A DNA stretch of 64,000 nucleotides from Calothrix sp. FI2-JRJ7 (lineage in GTDB: Bacteria > Cyanobacteriota > Cyanobacteriia > Cyanobacteriales > Nostocaceae): NCBI GenBank assembly GCA_019359675.1, contig JAHHGX010000078.1:123497-187496 (forward strand). The letters run 5' to 3'. Under the pieces are notes generated by a model. That model saw only the letters and a list, made by a program, of their open reading frames with translations. It was not told the origin of the DNA and did no database searches. A program made the position numbers and the translations under genes. Below are positions 19,093-28,503 of the stretch, one piece after another (position 1 is the stretch's first letter; each line of letters starts with the position of its first letter).

Positions 19093-20421
19093 TTAAGCAG
19101 GTTCAGCGCCTAATTTATACATAGTTTGTAAAATATGTTCGGCTTGTGTTTCGTCGCCTAAGTCTTTATAAATTTGGTATGCTTGACGGTAATGATGAAT
19201 TGCATCACGATGTTGAAGCAGTTTTTGGAAAACGGCGCCAAGTACAAACTCAACTTTGGCCCTTTCAGCATTAATTTTGAGTTCAGAAGCAAGAATTGAC
19301 GCAGTGCGTAAAAAACCTATTGCTTTTGGGTACATGCGTTCGCGGTAATATATAGTACCAATATTAAAAAATAATTGCTGTTGACTTTGCTTGGCGCCGA
19401 TTTCCTCTAGAATAGAAAGCGACTGCTGATAATAAGTTAAAGCTTTATTTGTATCACCTAGATTTTGGTATGTAATGGCAATTCTAGACAAAGCAGCAGC
19501 CTCACCATATCGATTCCCAATTTCGCGACTAATATCTAAAGATTCTAAATTGTATTGAATTGCTTGCTCAAACTGACTAGTTTGACTGCAAACATCGCTC
19601 AATCCCTGTAAAATAGCGCTCTTGACACGTTTATCACCAATCGAGCAAGAAATGGATAGTGCTTTTTTTAAAAAATCTTGTGCCTTAACATACAGGTTTT
19701 GCCCTTTATAAGCTTGTCCCAAACTATGAAGACTAACCATCATTAAATCTTTATTATCATTCTCATGAGCAATAGCGTATGCTTCAGAGCAAAAACCGAT
19801 GGCCATTTCCCAAGCACGTAGTTGGAGGTAAACACTACCAAGGTTAACTAGTGAATCACCAATACCCTTAGTGTCTTTTAGCTCACGTGCGATAGAGAGT
19901 GCTTTTTGCTCATATTCCAAAGACTTGTGAAAATCGCCTAAAAACTGATAAGCGTTAGCTAGAGACGAAAGCGCGCTTTTTTCCCAGTTGCGTTCATTCA
20001 TTTCGCAAGCAATAGCTAGCTGAAGTCGGAAGCACTCAATTGCTTTTTGATACTGACCCAGGTTTTGGTAGCTTGTACCTTCTCCCCAAAATCCTGCGAT
20101 TTGGAGTACGCGATTTCCCGTCTCACGTGTTATTTGTATCAAACGTGAAAAATAATTAATTGACTCATTAAATTTGCTTAACTGACGAAAGCAATTTGCT
20201 ATGTTGTATAGGGAAACTTCTTGCTGACTTTTGTCGTCTAGTTGTACAGCAATTTCTAAGATGTGCTGATGGTACTTAAGTGCTTCGGCAAACTCAAATG
20301 AACTTTCATGGGCAGCAGCAAATTGACTCAAGCAGTGTATTCGCGCATTGTCGTCTTGAAACTGCCAGTTAGTAGGCATTTCGACCATCTTTAAAAGTTT
20401 CGGTTGAGAATCTTGAGTCAT
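19093..20421 (-). CDS. Tetratricopeptide-repeat protein
   Basis: 442 residues made almost wholly of about ten TPR units of the 40-residue, NB-ARC/Fis1-like kind. Examples are ALKYHQHILEIAVQLDDKSQ, SLGQAYKGQNLYVKAQDFLK and AITYQNLGDTNKALTYYQQS. No signal peptide, membrane segment or other domain is visible. Such proteins bind partner proteins; the partner is unknown. The gene is flanked on both sides by 660-680 bp without genes. Confidence 0.88.
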   Translation of the reverse strand: MTQDSQPKLLKMVEMPTNWQFQDDNARIHCLSQFAAAHESSFEFAEALKYHQHILEIAVQLDDKSQQEVSLYNIANCFRQLSKFNESINYFSRLIQITRETGNRVLQIAGFWGEGTSYQNLGQYQKAIECFRLQLAIACEMNERNWEKSALSSLANAYQFLGDFHKSLEYEQKALSIARELKDTKGIGDSLVNLGSVYLQLRAWEMAIGFCSEAYAIAHENDNKDLMMVSLHSLGQAYKGQNLYVKAQDFLKKALSISCSIGDKRVKSAILQGLSDVCSQTSQFEQAIQYNLESLDISREIGNRYGEAAALSRIAITYQNLGDTNKALTYYQQSLSILEEIGAKQSQQQLFFNIGTIYYRERMYPKAIGFLRTASILASELKINAERAKVEFVLGAVFQKLLQHRDAIHHYRQAYQIYKDLGDETQAEHILQTMYKLGAEPA

Positions 20422-20825
20422 TAGTAGATGTATACGTGTAGGATTTACATAGAGTCTAAACAGATAAAACGGACAAAGAATATGACTACATTGGTATGCA
20501 GTCAGAAAACGTTTTAGTTATAAATTACTAGTTTACCTCATGTTAGTTTTACTATCGTATGCAATACAACGTTTTTAATGTTGTATATAAAAAAATTGCG
20601 CTCATAAGTCAGAGTAATGTATTAACAACAACATTCATGCGCTTACAGCATAGAAGTAAGTATTCAGTACAAATATATTTTAGTTAGTGTATTCTTACAT
20701 CCTCCACTATAAATATCTATGCTGGTAAAAAACAGCACTTTCTTTAAAGTTCCACTCCTTTCACAGGTCTCTTTCAGCAATAATAATTATCTTTCTCTCA
20801 AGTCATGGAGATAGAGGTATAAATT
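20422..20825. other. Gene-free stretch
   Basis: AT-rich sequence upstream of the TPR gene. I see no frame, RNA or repeat that I can support. Confidence 0.5.
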
Positions 20826-20981
20826 TTAATCAATAGTAATCGTACTTATGTAATTACGTTTAATCAAGCTCAAATAATCGTCTAAATTGGCACACCCTCG
20901 ACTAGCGAACATGCTCCAGGCGCCATCCAGGGGTAAATTATTGGGTAAATGTTCTAACTTTACAGGTAAATTATTTGTCAT
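20826..20981 (-). pseudogene. Shrunken copy of the HNH-partner gene family
   Basis: A 51-codon frame whose first part (LEHLPNNLPLDGA) and last part (LDDYLSLIKRN) match the two ends of the 88-residue protein at 35541-35807 (LNNLPNSLPIDGA and IDDYLSFINRTIRN). The middle is missing or out of frame. I read it as a remnant with an internal deletion. It could still be translated as a short peptide. Confidence 0.6.
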
Positions 20982-21085
20982 ATATTTTACTAGTTTGTAA
21001 ATAGTGGCGCCAATGTAATTTTCAAGGGCTGCTTTTTTGACATGAATGTAAATTTGATTTTGTAGCTTACCCAGCGTCCTGTTTT

Positions 21086-21292
21086 CTATCGTTTCTTATT
21101 TCTTCTATTTCCATCCCAAGACACAGTACCATTAATGCGTATGTCTTCTCTAGCTTCTTTAATGGCATCGAAGTCTTGTTCATTCTCTATATCATCGATT
21201 TGTTTTAAAAGTGCGTAAATCTCATCTAATGTACTGTCATAAGCTTGATGTAGCAGTATATTAATGTCTTTAATTAATTTTATGTCTATCAT
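21086..21292 (-). CDS. Small acidic protein, possible antitoxin
   Basis: 68 residues. The N-terminal two thirds are helical and acidic (ALLKQIDDIENEQDFDAIKEAREDI), followed by RINGTVSWDGNRRNKKR. The phrase EAREDIRINGTVSW recalls the C-terminal region of small cyanobacterial antitoxins, but no toxin gene is adjacent. The basic tail may be a new C-terminus. Function unknown. Confidence 0.45.
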   Translation of the reverse strand: MIDIKLIKDINILLHQAYDSTLDEIYALLKQIDDIENEQDFDAIKEAREDIRINGTVSWDGNRRNKKR

Positions 21293-21382
21293 GTTCGGTT
21301 TTCATTGTTAAACCCATTAAGACTGCCTACGGGGATATTTTACACCCAAGGTGTGAAAACAAACGTGCTATTGATTGTTGAT

Positions 21383-21445
21383 GGTGCGTAACAGCAGGTT
21401 AATTTTCGTTTGTGTTGAGGTTTGTAATAGCTGTTACGCACCCTA
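21383..21445. repeat. Dispersed repeat family C, copy 1
   Basis: Inverted ends GGTGCGTAACAGC and GCTGTTACGCACC about 35 bp apart, the layout of a miniature inverted-repeat element. Others lie at 33296, 50599, 50697 and 57124. Confidence 0.75.
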
Positions 21446-21473
21446 CTGTATTAAATTCGTATATAAAGCTGAC

Positions 21474-21644
21474 TTGAACGCTACTAACGATATTGGACAA
21501 AAGCTGTGGAACCTCTGCCACGTCCTCCGCGACGACGGTATTATTTACCTACAGTATGTTACAGAACTGACTTACCTGCTGTTGGAAGGTGACGAGGAAA
21601 CGCCCTGCGGAGACAGAAGCTTTATTAGAATAGAGGTAAACTGA
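21474..21644 (+). pseudogene. Fragment of a type I restriction methyltransferase gene (hsdM)
   Basis: The reading frame carries NDIGQKLWNLCHVLRDDG and YLQYVTELTYLL, the hallmark N-terminal sequence of HsdM. After this the match is lost, apparently through a frameshift, and the frame ends at 21644. The remaining roughly 450 codons, hsdS and hsdR are absent. A family C repeat lies immediately upstream. Confidence 0.8.
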
Positions 21645-21677
21645 GCAAAAATATCAAAAAGTTGGGAAGGGAGATAT

Positions 21678-22287
21678 ATGACCGCGCAACTTCCAGTTAC
21701 AACAGAAATTAACCCAATGGTGGTAAAATTTCATCCAATTGTGTTGCTGACAGATGACCAATTTTATGATTTTTGTCAGCTTAATAAGAATTACCATATA
21801 GAACGCAGCGCAACTGGAGAAGTTATATTTATGTCTCCCACGGGTTCAGAAACCGACCAACGTAATTTTGATTTAATCGTAGAGTTAGGTATATGGGTAA
21901 AACAAGATAATACAGGGGTGGGGTTTGGTTCCAGTGGTGGGTTTACATTACCTAATGGCGCCCGCCGTGCGTTCCCCTGATGCTGCATGGATAAAAAAGA
22001 CACGTTGGGAAGCAATTCCAAAAGCATTGCGTAAAAAGTTTGCTCCTATATGTCCAGAGTTTGTGATTGAATTACGTTCTGACTCGGATGTTTTGAAGAC
22101 TTTAAAAAGCAAGATGGAAGAGTATATAGAAAATGGTACTTTACTAGGCTGGTTGATTGATAGAGTTAATCGCAAGGTTTATATTTATCGTCCAAACACC
22201 TCTGTTGAAGAGTTAGATAATCCTACTACGTTAAGTGGGGAGGATGTTTTACCTGGGTTTGTATTAAACTTAAGCGCTGTTTGGTAG
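21678..22287 (+). pseudogene. Uma2 family gene with a frameshift
   Basis: The first frame (ATG 21678) gives a normal Uma2 N-terminal half up to SSGGFTLPNGA and then stops at 21980. The second half (SPDAAWIKKTRWEAIPK ... GEDVLPGFVLNLSAVW) continues in another frame to 22287. The break is at GGCGCC CGCC GTGCG near 21957-21970, where CGCC is present twice. Removing one copy restores LPNGA-V-RSPDAAW. It is otherwise close to the intact gene at 38094. A single recent mutation is likely, unless it is a sequencing error. Confidence 0.85.
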
Positions 22288-22302
22288 ATAGATGTTATTA
22301 GG

Positions 22303-22395
22303 AACCTCTCCCCCAACCCCGGAACCTACAAGGAGAGGGGAGTATATTTATTCCCCCCTTCCCTTCAAGGAAAAGAGGGGGTTAGGGGGTTAGGT
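22303..22395. repeat. Dispersed repeat family E (CCTCTCCCC type)
   Basis: Two C-rich/G-rich blocks (CCTCTCCCCCAACCCC and GAGGGGGTTAGGGGG) can pair over about 90 bp. Related sequence occurs at 23273 and inside tlyA at 45766. Confidence 0.65.
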
Positions 22396-22581
22396 TTACC
22401 GTACCTTGTTTTAGTATTAACACTACTTCTAAATATCCCATTACAAACATTAGGTTTTCATTAATAGAAAAGTGATATAAGCCGTATTTGCAACGATTTC
22501 AAGCTTTATTACTATAGGGACATCCTGTACGATATACAGAACGAATTAATCGATACCTACTTGACTCATGAGCGAACCAAA

Positions 22582-23012
22582 ATGTTAGCACGTTATAATC
22601 CTTGGAACGACATGAACGCAGTTACTCGCCAACTAGATTCATTATTTCAAGAAATGCAGGCGCCTACTGAAGCGAACTCAGTAAGGCTCAAATGTATGAA
22701 ACCGATGAAGCAGTACATCTCAAATTAGAGCAACAAGAGTGTCGAAGCCTGCATACGTAGACATCGAAGTTACCGAAAACGCAGTTAAGGTGGTTGCTGA
22801 ACGTAAGACAGAAACCAAAACTGACGACAACGGTAGAACTAGAACAGAATTTTACTACGGCAAGTTCCAACGTGTAATTCCCCTACGCGCGTATCCAAAA
22901 CACTCCCGTAACAGCAGAATACTTTGACGGTATTTTAAACTTGACACTACCATATAGCGAAACTGAAAAGAACAAGGTAGTTAAAGTAAACCTTGGGGAA
23001 GCAACCGCGTAA
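22582..23012 (+). pseudogene. Small heat-shock protein (Hsp20) gene, broken
   Basis: The start MLARYNPWNDMNAVTRQLDSLF, the middle PAYVDIEVTENAVKVVAER with the hydrophilic loop, and the end ILNLTLPYSETEKNK are all recognisable alpha-crystallin-domain sequence. They lie in different frames, with shifts near 22680, 22740 and 22890. The promoter region and a terminator at 23047 are kept, so the loss seems recent. Confidence 0.88.
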
Positions 23013-23046
23013 TTAATCCTGCAATTGGTTAAAAAGTGACATTTGG

Positions 23047-23078
23047 CGCCCAGTCTCTCAAGTAGAGGCTGGGTTTTT
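23047..23078 (+). terminator. Intrinsic terminator of the hsp20 remnant
   Basis: CCAGTCTCT and AGAGGCTGG pair (one G-T pair) around CAAGT, followed by TTTTTTGTTT on the plus strand. Confidence 0.7.
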
Positions 23079-23272
23079 TGTTTATAGGATTACATGGTAC
23101 TGACTCGTATATTACCAACTGCCCCTCACCGGAATGCACCAGTGCCTTGTTGCGAAAATTATAGCCGAAAAAGCTTATTCTTCCGTAGGGTGGGCACTGC
23201 CCACCTTACCCATGTTAAGAAGGTGCAAGATATAAAATATGCTTTTTCATGCTCTGAAATTACAATATAAAG

Positions 23273-23374
23273 CCTCTCCCCTTGTAGGGGAAAGGTTTGG
23301 AGAGGGGTTTTTTATCAATAATATCTGCCTAAGACTTAACCCAATCCACAGGCAAGGATGCCTGTGCCACAATT
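23273..23374. repeat. Family E and family D repeat copies
   Basis: CCTCTCCCCTTGTAGGGGA with GGAGAGGGG at 23273-23313 belongs to family E. CAGGCAAGGATGCCTGTGCC at 23351-23374 is a variant of the GGGCATCCTTGCCC repeats of family D. The rest of the 23079-23396 gap is featureless. Confidence 0.6.
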
Positions 23375-23396
23375 CTACAATTCCGCAATTCTACAA

Positions 23397-24518
23397 TTAA
23401 TGGTGATGGTGGTGATGGTGATGTGCTGCTAGTTGAGGGTTTACGCTTACAGCTTCGGTTGCTAGTAACTCACCAATATTTTTATCTGCCCAATGTGCGA
23501 CCATTGCTAAGAAGTCATCATTATCATTTACACAAGCCATTTGGATATAGTTTACATTCTTGTGCTTTTTCTCCAATGCGTGGATGATATGGTGAACATC
23601 TAATAGTGTTTCATGATTTTCGGTTGCAAACCCGATAGGCATAAATACTATAGCTTTGGCGCCGAGTTGAATCAAGTTTTTAGCAGCTTGGTCAGCACTA
23701 GGTTGTGTCCAGTCAATCAAAGGAGTATCGTGATTAAGCCAACCAACAGATATTAATGGGTAACGGTTGATTAACTTATCGCGAACTAAATCGTACAGTA
23801 TTTGACTTTCGGTAATTCCAGAAGTAAAACCTTTGGCTTTATGAGGACAACCGTGATTCATCAACACAATGCCAATTTCTGAAGGTAAGTAAGCTGTACT
23901 TAAATCAGAGTGAATTTTATCTTCAACTAAGCGCGCCATTAAATCAATATATTCGGGTTCGTTATAAAACGAAGGAATATAACGCAAACCTTTTACCCAA
24001 TGTTCTTCTTGGGTATCTGTAAGTTCAGCGAAAGCTTTGTTAACTTGTTCAATTGCAATACCACTGGTAAAAATTGAATCAACTACCAGTAAAGGGTAAA
24101 TGAGAATTTTGTCAAATCCTTGACTTTTGATTTCGGCTAAAACTTGATTGGGTAAGAAAGGAGCGCAAAAGTTAAACGCTTTAAAGACTTGGACGCCACT
24201 ACCCCAATGAGATTGCAAGTGCTTTTCTATACCCGCACGTTGCTGTTCAAATATTGCGTTATGAGGTGAAATAAAATTATGGTGCTGGTGTCCCCACTCA
24301 TGCAAGTCAAACATCGCTAACAGTTTAGCCAAAGGTGGATAAATCCAAGTAGGGACTGGGGCAAATTTCGCTGTCAGTAAATTTAAAGCTTGTTCGTTAT
24401 AATTCGCAAAATCTTCGTAGCTCTCAACTTCGCCATAACCCATCAGTAATACAGCTACTCGCTGTTCTTTGGGTAGATGCTCATGCGTATGCTGTAACTT
24501 TTCGGGTGTTGCAACCAC
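23397..24518 (-). CDS. Ferrochelatase-family protein with a natural poly-histidine tail
   Basis: 373 residues. It matches the class II chelatase/ferrochelatase fold: AVLLMGYGEVES at the start, then FNFCAPFLP, LIYPLLVVDS, IVLMNHGCPHKAKGF with the metal-site histidine, and FMPIGFATENHETLLDV with the catalytic-type His/Glu pair. It lacks the C-terminal chlorophyll-a/b-binding-like helix of the usual cyanobacterial HemH and ends instead in eight consecutive histidines. The tail recalls metal-storing tails of CbiX-type chelatases. It is probably a second, specialised chelatase; iron, cobalt or nickel are all possible. Confidence 0.8.
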   Translation of the reverse strand: MVATPEKLQHTHEHLPKEQRVAVLLMGYGEVESYEDFANYNEQALNLLTAKFAPVPTWIYPPLAKLLAMFDLHEWGHQHHNFISPHNAIFEQQRAGIEKHLQSHWGSGVQVFKAFNFCAPFLPNQVLAEIKSQGFDKILIYPLLVVDSIFTSGIAIEQVNKAFAELTDTQEEHWVKGLRYIPSFYNEPEYIDLMARLVEDKIHSDLSTAYLPSEIGIVLMNHGCPHKAKGFTSGITESQILYDLVRDKLINRYPLISVGWLNHDTPLIDWTQPSADQAAKNLIQLGAKAIVFMPIGFATENHETLLDVHHIIHALEKKHKNVNYIQMACVNDNDDFLAMVAHWADKNIGELLATEAVSVNPQLAAHHHHHHHH

Positions 24519-24753
24519 TATCGTTTCCTCAATGCGACCTGTGTTAAGAATCGGTGTGATGCCCGTATTCTTTTCTTTACTTATATAATATTATCCTATC
24601 CAGGGGGATGGCACAGGAAATACATCATTAGTAATATTTCTATAGATATACTCTTCGCAATCTCGCTCTAATGGAAGATGTAAAAGTAATTAAAATTATT
24701 ATTTTCTTTACCACAGACACACGGAGAACGCAGAGTAAGAGAGGTTTTGAAGT

Positions 24754-25305
24754 TTGACTATTATTATTTGTCCAGGAATTCATCACCCAGCTTTAACGGA
24801 AAAGTTTGTTGCTTGTTTATATGAAAAAATTATAAGTAGTTTTGATAATATAAATTTACTAATAGTCCCAGCAGATGGAATTTTACCTTTGTCAGGACTT
24901 CATATTTTCGAGTTTTTGCGTCATCGGTTAAAAAGTAATCTCGAATCTCCAGTTACATTTATTGGTTTTAGTGCTGGTGTAGTTGGCGCCATTGCAGCAG
25001 CACATCTATGGCAGCTACAATCTGGTAAAGTCGAAGCATTTATAGCTATAGATGGATGGGGAGTCCCTCTGTTTGGTGATTTTCCTATTTACCGAATGAG
25101 TCATGATTATTTTACTCACTGGAGTTCTTTACTTTTGGGTTCCGGTCAATACAACTTTTACGCAGACCCCCCTGTAGAGCATTTACAAATTTGGGAAAAT
25201 CCCCAAGCTGTACAAGGTTGGTTGGTTGACTCAAGGATTAACCCCCCATGTCAACAACGACTAAGTGCGGTTGAATTTCTATATAGAGTCATTTTGACTT
25301 CATAA
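24754..25305 (+). CDS. Alpha/beta-hydrolase-like protein of unknown function
   Basis: 183 residues from a TTG start at 24754. The pattern IIICPGIHHPALT at the N-terminus and the nucleophile-elbow sequence TFIGFSAGVVGAIAAAH (serine in G-F-S-A-G) suggest a small alpha/beta hydrolase. The usual lid and a clear catalytic aspartate are not obvious. AIDGWGVPLFGDFPIYRMSHDYFTH may carry the histidine. I know similar proteins only as hypothetical cyanobacterial ones. Confidence 0.7.
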   Translation: MTIIICPGIHHPALTEKFVACLYEKIISSFDNINLLIVPADGILPLSGLHIFEFLRHRLKSNLESPVTFIGFSAGVVGAIAAAHLWQLQSGKVEAFIAIDGWGVPLFGDFPIYRMSHDYFTHWSSLLLGSGQYNFYADPPVEHLQIWENPQAVQGWLVDSRINPPCQQRLSAVEFLYRVILTS

Positions 25306-25331
25306 ATTGGGTCGTCTCTGGTAAGTTCTTA

Positions 25332-25475
25332 ATGGGAAAACGATTTACGGTAATGGCTGTAGCATTAGCGCTATTAATTTTTGTTCCAAATTTACCGATA
25401 GCATTAATTTTATGTATTTTCCTGGGTGCAAAAAACTTGTATCCAGATAAATCAATATCTTGCCTCGTCACGTAA
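25332..25475 (+). CDS. Possible 47-residue membrane protein
   Basis: The frame ATG 25332 to TAA 25475 codes MGKRFTVMAVALALLIFVPN followed by more hydrophobic residues and a short charged tail (KNLYPDKS). It would have one or two membrane helices. It follows the hydrolase gene by 26 bp, and its 3' end overlaps that of the Phd antitoxin gene on the other strand. No homologue is recognised. Confidence 0.35.
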   Translation: MGKRFTVMAVALALLIFVPNLPIALILCIFLGAKNLYPDKSISCLVT

Positions 25476-25688
25476 GCTTTGGATTATTTCTATACTGCTT
25501 GTAGACGCTAAGGGTTGAGTAGCTCTTAGTGCTGCCCTGGATGGTAATGGACGACGTGTATGTGATATTGGTGATAACCGAGCAATTGGTTGACCGTGAC
25601 GGAGAATCACCACTTCTTCCCCATCCTCAAATTGGTTAAGAAGTTGGTTTATTGTTATAGATGTATTATCCGCATCAACTTTCAGCAT
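25452..25688 (-). CDS. Phd/YefM-type antitoxin without an adjacent toxin
   Basis: 78 residues: the DNA-binding part TSITINQLLNQFEDGEEVVILRHGQPIARLSP is typical of the prevent-host-death family. The tail IIQSLRDEARY would wrap a toxin, normally a PIN-domain protein encoded just downstream. No PIN gene follows on the minus strand; the sequence there instead belongs to the small membrane protein and the hydrolase. This is therefore an orphan antitoxin. Confidence 0.8.
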   Translation of the reverse strand: MLKVDADNTSITINQLLNQFEDGEEVVILRHGQPIARLSPISHTRRPLPSRAALRATQPLASTSSIEIIQSLRDEARY

Positions 25689-25851
25689 TGCAACAGAACT
25701 CTCGCGTGAAAAATTATGACTCTATTTCTTTGATTCTATCCTAGTTTTTATTCGTGTTTTGGAGTAAGGGATATAAGTTAACTGTTGTTCAAAGTCTTGA
25801 CAGATGTTGGGTTACGCGCTTCGCTGCACCTAACCTACACAGTGTTATGCA

Positions 25852-25884
25852 GTTACATCCGTTACATCCGTTACATCCGTTGCC
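25852..25884. repeat. 9-bp tandem repeat GTTACATCC
   Basis: Three exact units followed by GTTGCC. A matching reverse-complement tract lies at 49850-49879. The surrounding gap 25689-25997 also holds the ilvB promoter region, which I cannot define. Confidence 0.8.
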
Positions 25885-25997
25885 AAATTGCCACCAACTC
25901 ATGACAAATGGGACTGACTTATGAGTTAAATTACATTAAAATGATAAGTTAAATACAAAAAATAAACTAATTTAGCCCGAATCGTGAGGTTTAGTCA

Positions 25998-27896
25998 GTG
26001 CGCGTGCGTACCCCAATCAGCCAACCCCAGTCTGTTGAAGAGTCTCAGTCAAGCGTTGTTAAGATTTCTAAAGTAGTCAAGCCGCAACGAGTATCTGGCG
26101 GTTATGCACTTCTTGACAGTTTGCAACGCCACAATGTTGATTATATTTTTGGTTATCCAGGTGGTGCAATTCTACCAATTTACGACGATTTGTACAAAGT
26201 CGAAGCGGCTGGAAGTACTATAAAGCATATTTTAGTTAGACACGAACAAGGCGCCGCTCATGCAGCGGATGGTTATGCTCGTGCTACAGGTAAAGTCGGA
26301 GTGTGTTTTGGAACTTCGGGACCAGGCGCCACAAACCTAGTAACAGGTATCGCAACGGCGTACATGGATTCCATCCCAATGGTAATAGTCACGGGACAGG
26401 TATCACGTCCTGCAATTGGTACCGATGCATTTCAGGAAACTGATATATATGGAATTACGCTACCAATAGTTAAACACTCATATATTATTCGTGATACTGC
26501 TGATATTGCGCGCATTGTCGCCGAAGCTTTTTATATAGCTAGTACAGGTAGACCTGGGCCTGTATTAATAGACGTTCCTAAAGATGTAGCGTTAGAAGAG
26601 TTTGATTACACTCCTGTTGACCCAGGTAATGTGAATTTACCAGGTTATCGTCCGACTGTAAAAGGCAATCCTCGTCAAATTAGTGCAGCAATACATCTAA
26701 TTCGTGAAAGTCGGCGCCCTTTACTATATATAGGTGGTGGTGCAATATCATCGAGTTCGCACGAAGAAGTAAAACAATTAGCTGAGTTATTCAATATTCC
26801 CGTTACTACAACATTGATGGGTATCGGCGCCTTCGATGAGCATCATCCCTTAGCATTGGGTATGCTAGGAATGCACGGTACTGCGTATGCTAACTTTGCT
26901 GTTACAGATTGCGATTTGTTGATTTGCGTCGGCGCCCGTTTTGATGACCGGGTAACTGGTAAACTTGACGAGTTTGCATCGCGTGCGAAAGTAATTCATA
27001 TCGACATCGACCCAGCAGAAGTTGGTAAAAACCGCGTTCCCGAAGTTCCCATCGTCGGTGATGTTCGCACCGTTTTGAAAGAATTACTCAAACGCTGCAA
27101 GGAATCAGGAATTACTAACACCCCCAACCAAACACAAGAATGGTTGAACCTGATTAGTAAATGGAAAGAAGATTATCCTTTAGTAGCACCGCAACATCCA
27201 GATAGTATTTCACCACAATCTGTAATCGTCGAAGTTGCAAGTCAAGCACCTGATGCTTTCTACACAACCGACGTTGGACAACATCAAATGTGGGCAGCGC
27301 AGTTTCTGAAAAATGGCCCTCGTCGTTGGATTTCCAGTGCTGGTTTAGGAACAATGGGTTTTGGAGTCCCCGCAGCAATGGGCGCCAAAGCAGCATTCCC
27401 CGACGAAGATGTTATTTGTATAAGTGGTGATGCCAGCTTCCAAATGTGTTTACAAGAACTTGGCACATTATCACAATACAACTTAGCTGTCAAAACTATT
27501 ATTTTAAATAATGGTTGGCAAGGAATGGTGCGTCAATGGCAGCAAGCATTCTATGGTGAGCGCTACTCTTCCTCAAACATGGAAGTAGGAATGCCCGATA
27601 TTATATTGCTGTGCCAAGCGTATGGCATCAAGGGCATGGTAGTAAACAAGCCTGAAGAATTAAAAGACGCTATTGCCGAAATGCTCGCGCACCCAGGACC
27701 AGTTGTTATGGACGTTCGCGTTACCAAAGACGAGAACTGTTACCCAATGGTGGCGCCAGGAAAGAGCAACGCGCAAATGGTTGGTTTACCAAAACAGGCT
27801 AAGAAAGTAGATATTCAACCCGTATTTTGTAGTAACTGCGGAGCAAAGAATATACCTGACAATAACTTCTGCCCTGAATGCGGTACAAAGTTGTAA
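25998..27896 (+). CDS. ilvB: Acetolactate synthase large subunit with a C-terminal zinc ribbon
   Basis: 632 residues from a GTG start. It makes acetolactate or acetohydroxybutyrate, the first common step of branched-chain amino acid synthesis, with thiamine diphosphate. The catalytic glutamate is at 83 ([18 protein letters not shown]). FAD-binding segments lie in the middle, and the ThDP motif [12 protein letters not shown] with NNGWQGM lies near 480-510. After the normal end ([10 protein letters not shown]) come about 24 residues with CSNC and CPEC, a small zinc ribbon not found in E. coli IlvB. The regulatory subunit gene is not adjacent. Confidence 0.95.
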   Translation: MRVRTPISQPQSVEESQSSVVKISKVVKPQRVSGGYALLDSLQRHNVDYIFGYPGGAILPIYDDLYKVEAAGSTIKHILVRHEQGAAHAADGYARATGKVGVCFGTSGPGATNLVTGIATAYMDSIPMVIVTGQVSRPAIGTDAFQETDIYGITLPIVKHSYIIRDTADIARIVAEAFYIASTGRPGPVLIDVPKDVALEEFDYTPVDPGNVNLPGYRPTVKGNPRQISAAIHLIRESRRPLLYIGGGAISSSSHEEVKQLAELFNIPVTTTLMGIGAFDEHHPLALGMLGMHGTAYANFAVTDCDLLICVGARFDDRVTGKLDEFASRAKVIHIDIDPAEVGKNRVPEVPIVGDVRTVLKELLKRCKESGITNTPNQTQEWLNLISKWKEDYPLVAPQHPDSISPQSVIVEVASQAPDAFYTTDVGQHQMWAAQFLKNGPRRWISSAGLGTMGFGVPAAMGAKAAFPDEDVICISGDASFQMCLQELGTLSQYNLAVKTIILNNGWQGMVRQWQQAFYGERYSSSNMEVGMPDIILLCQAYGIKGMVVNKPEELKDAIAEMLAHPGPVVMDVRVTKDENCYPMVAPGKSNAQMVGLPKQAKKVDIQPVFCSNCGAKNIPDNNFCPECGTKL

Positions 27897-27902
27897 TTTA
27901 CT

Positions 27903-27966
27903 CTTGTGGAGCGGGCATCCTTGCCCGCCCTAAAATATGTGACGGGCAGTCAAGCCCATCCCACAA
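27903..27966. repeat. Dispersed palindromic repeat family D, long copy
   Basis: CTTGTGGAGCGGGCATCC and TTGCCCGCCC are followed by GACGGGCAGTCAAGCCCATC and CCACAAG, giving nested inverted repeats directly after ilvB. It may act as its terminator. Confidence 0.7.
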
Positions 27967-28053
27967 GATAGTTTATTTAATTTTTGGAAATTTGTAGTCG
28001 ATACCATAAATATAAAGCGCCATAATATAGGAGGACCTAGCTCTCCAAAAATT

Positions 28054-28333
28054 ATGAACATCCAACTTAAACCTGATTCGGAGCAATTGATTCAAATACA
28101 AATTGCCAGAGGTAAATATGGAAATGCCTTTATAAGTTGTTAGTAAAGCATTGAAGCTATTAGATGAGTGGGAAAAAGGTTATCAAAATTGGATTGAAGA
28201 AACTCGTCGTAAAGTAGAAGTTGCTGCTGAACAGTTAGATAGAGGTGAAGGTATTGACGGGGAAGTTGTAGTTGCGTGACTGCGAGAGAAACTACGTAAA
28301 GCCAAAGAAATCAAGCATGAAACAGCACACTAG
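28054..28333 (+). pseudogene. ParD-like antitoxin gene, broken
   Basis: MNIQLKPDSEQLIQIQIARG begins a ribbon-helix-helix antitoxin. A shift of one base near 28130 puts VVSKALKLLDEWEKGYQNW into another frame. An in-frame TGA at 28276-28278 then precedes LREKLRKAKEIKHE. No toxin gene follows. The remaining part of the 27967-28503 gap has nothing else I recognise. Confidence 0.82.
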
Positions 28334-28503
28334 CTGCCCAGTTTTTAGTATAGTTTTTTACTACATAGGCACAGAGTACACAGAGAGAGTCCTTATTGAA
28401 TAGGCGCCTGCTGGAAAAAATATTGCTTTTGGTATAAAAACAGCTTGAATTCTATGTACCTTCATTGTTATGAACATGACTGGAGATACAAAAAACAAGC
28501 ACA

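Noticed and set aside
20826..20981. A new intact 51-residue gene
   Set aside because: Both ends match the 88-residue HNH partner with the middle missing, so a deletion remnant explains it better.
25289..25471. A 60-codon minus-strand frame after the phd antitoxin, as a possible toxin
   Set aside because: No PIN or RelE features; it mirrors the small membrane-protein frame on the plus strand.
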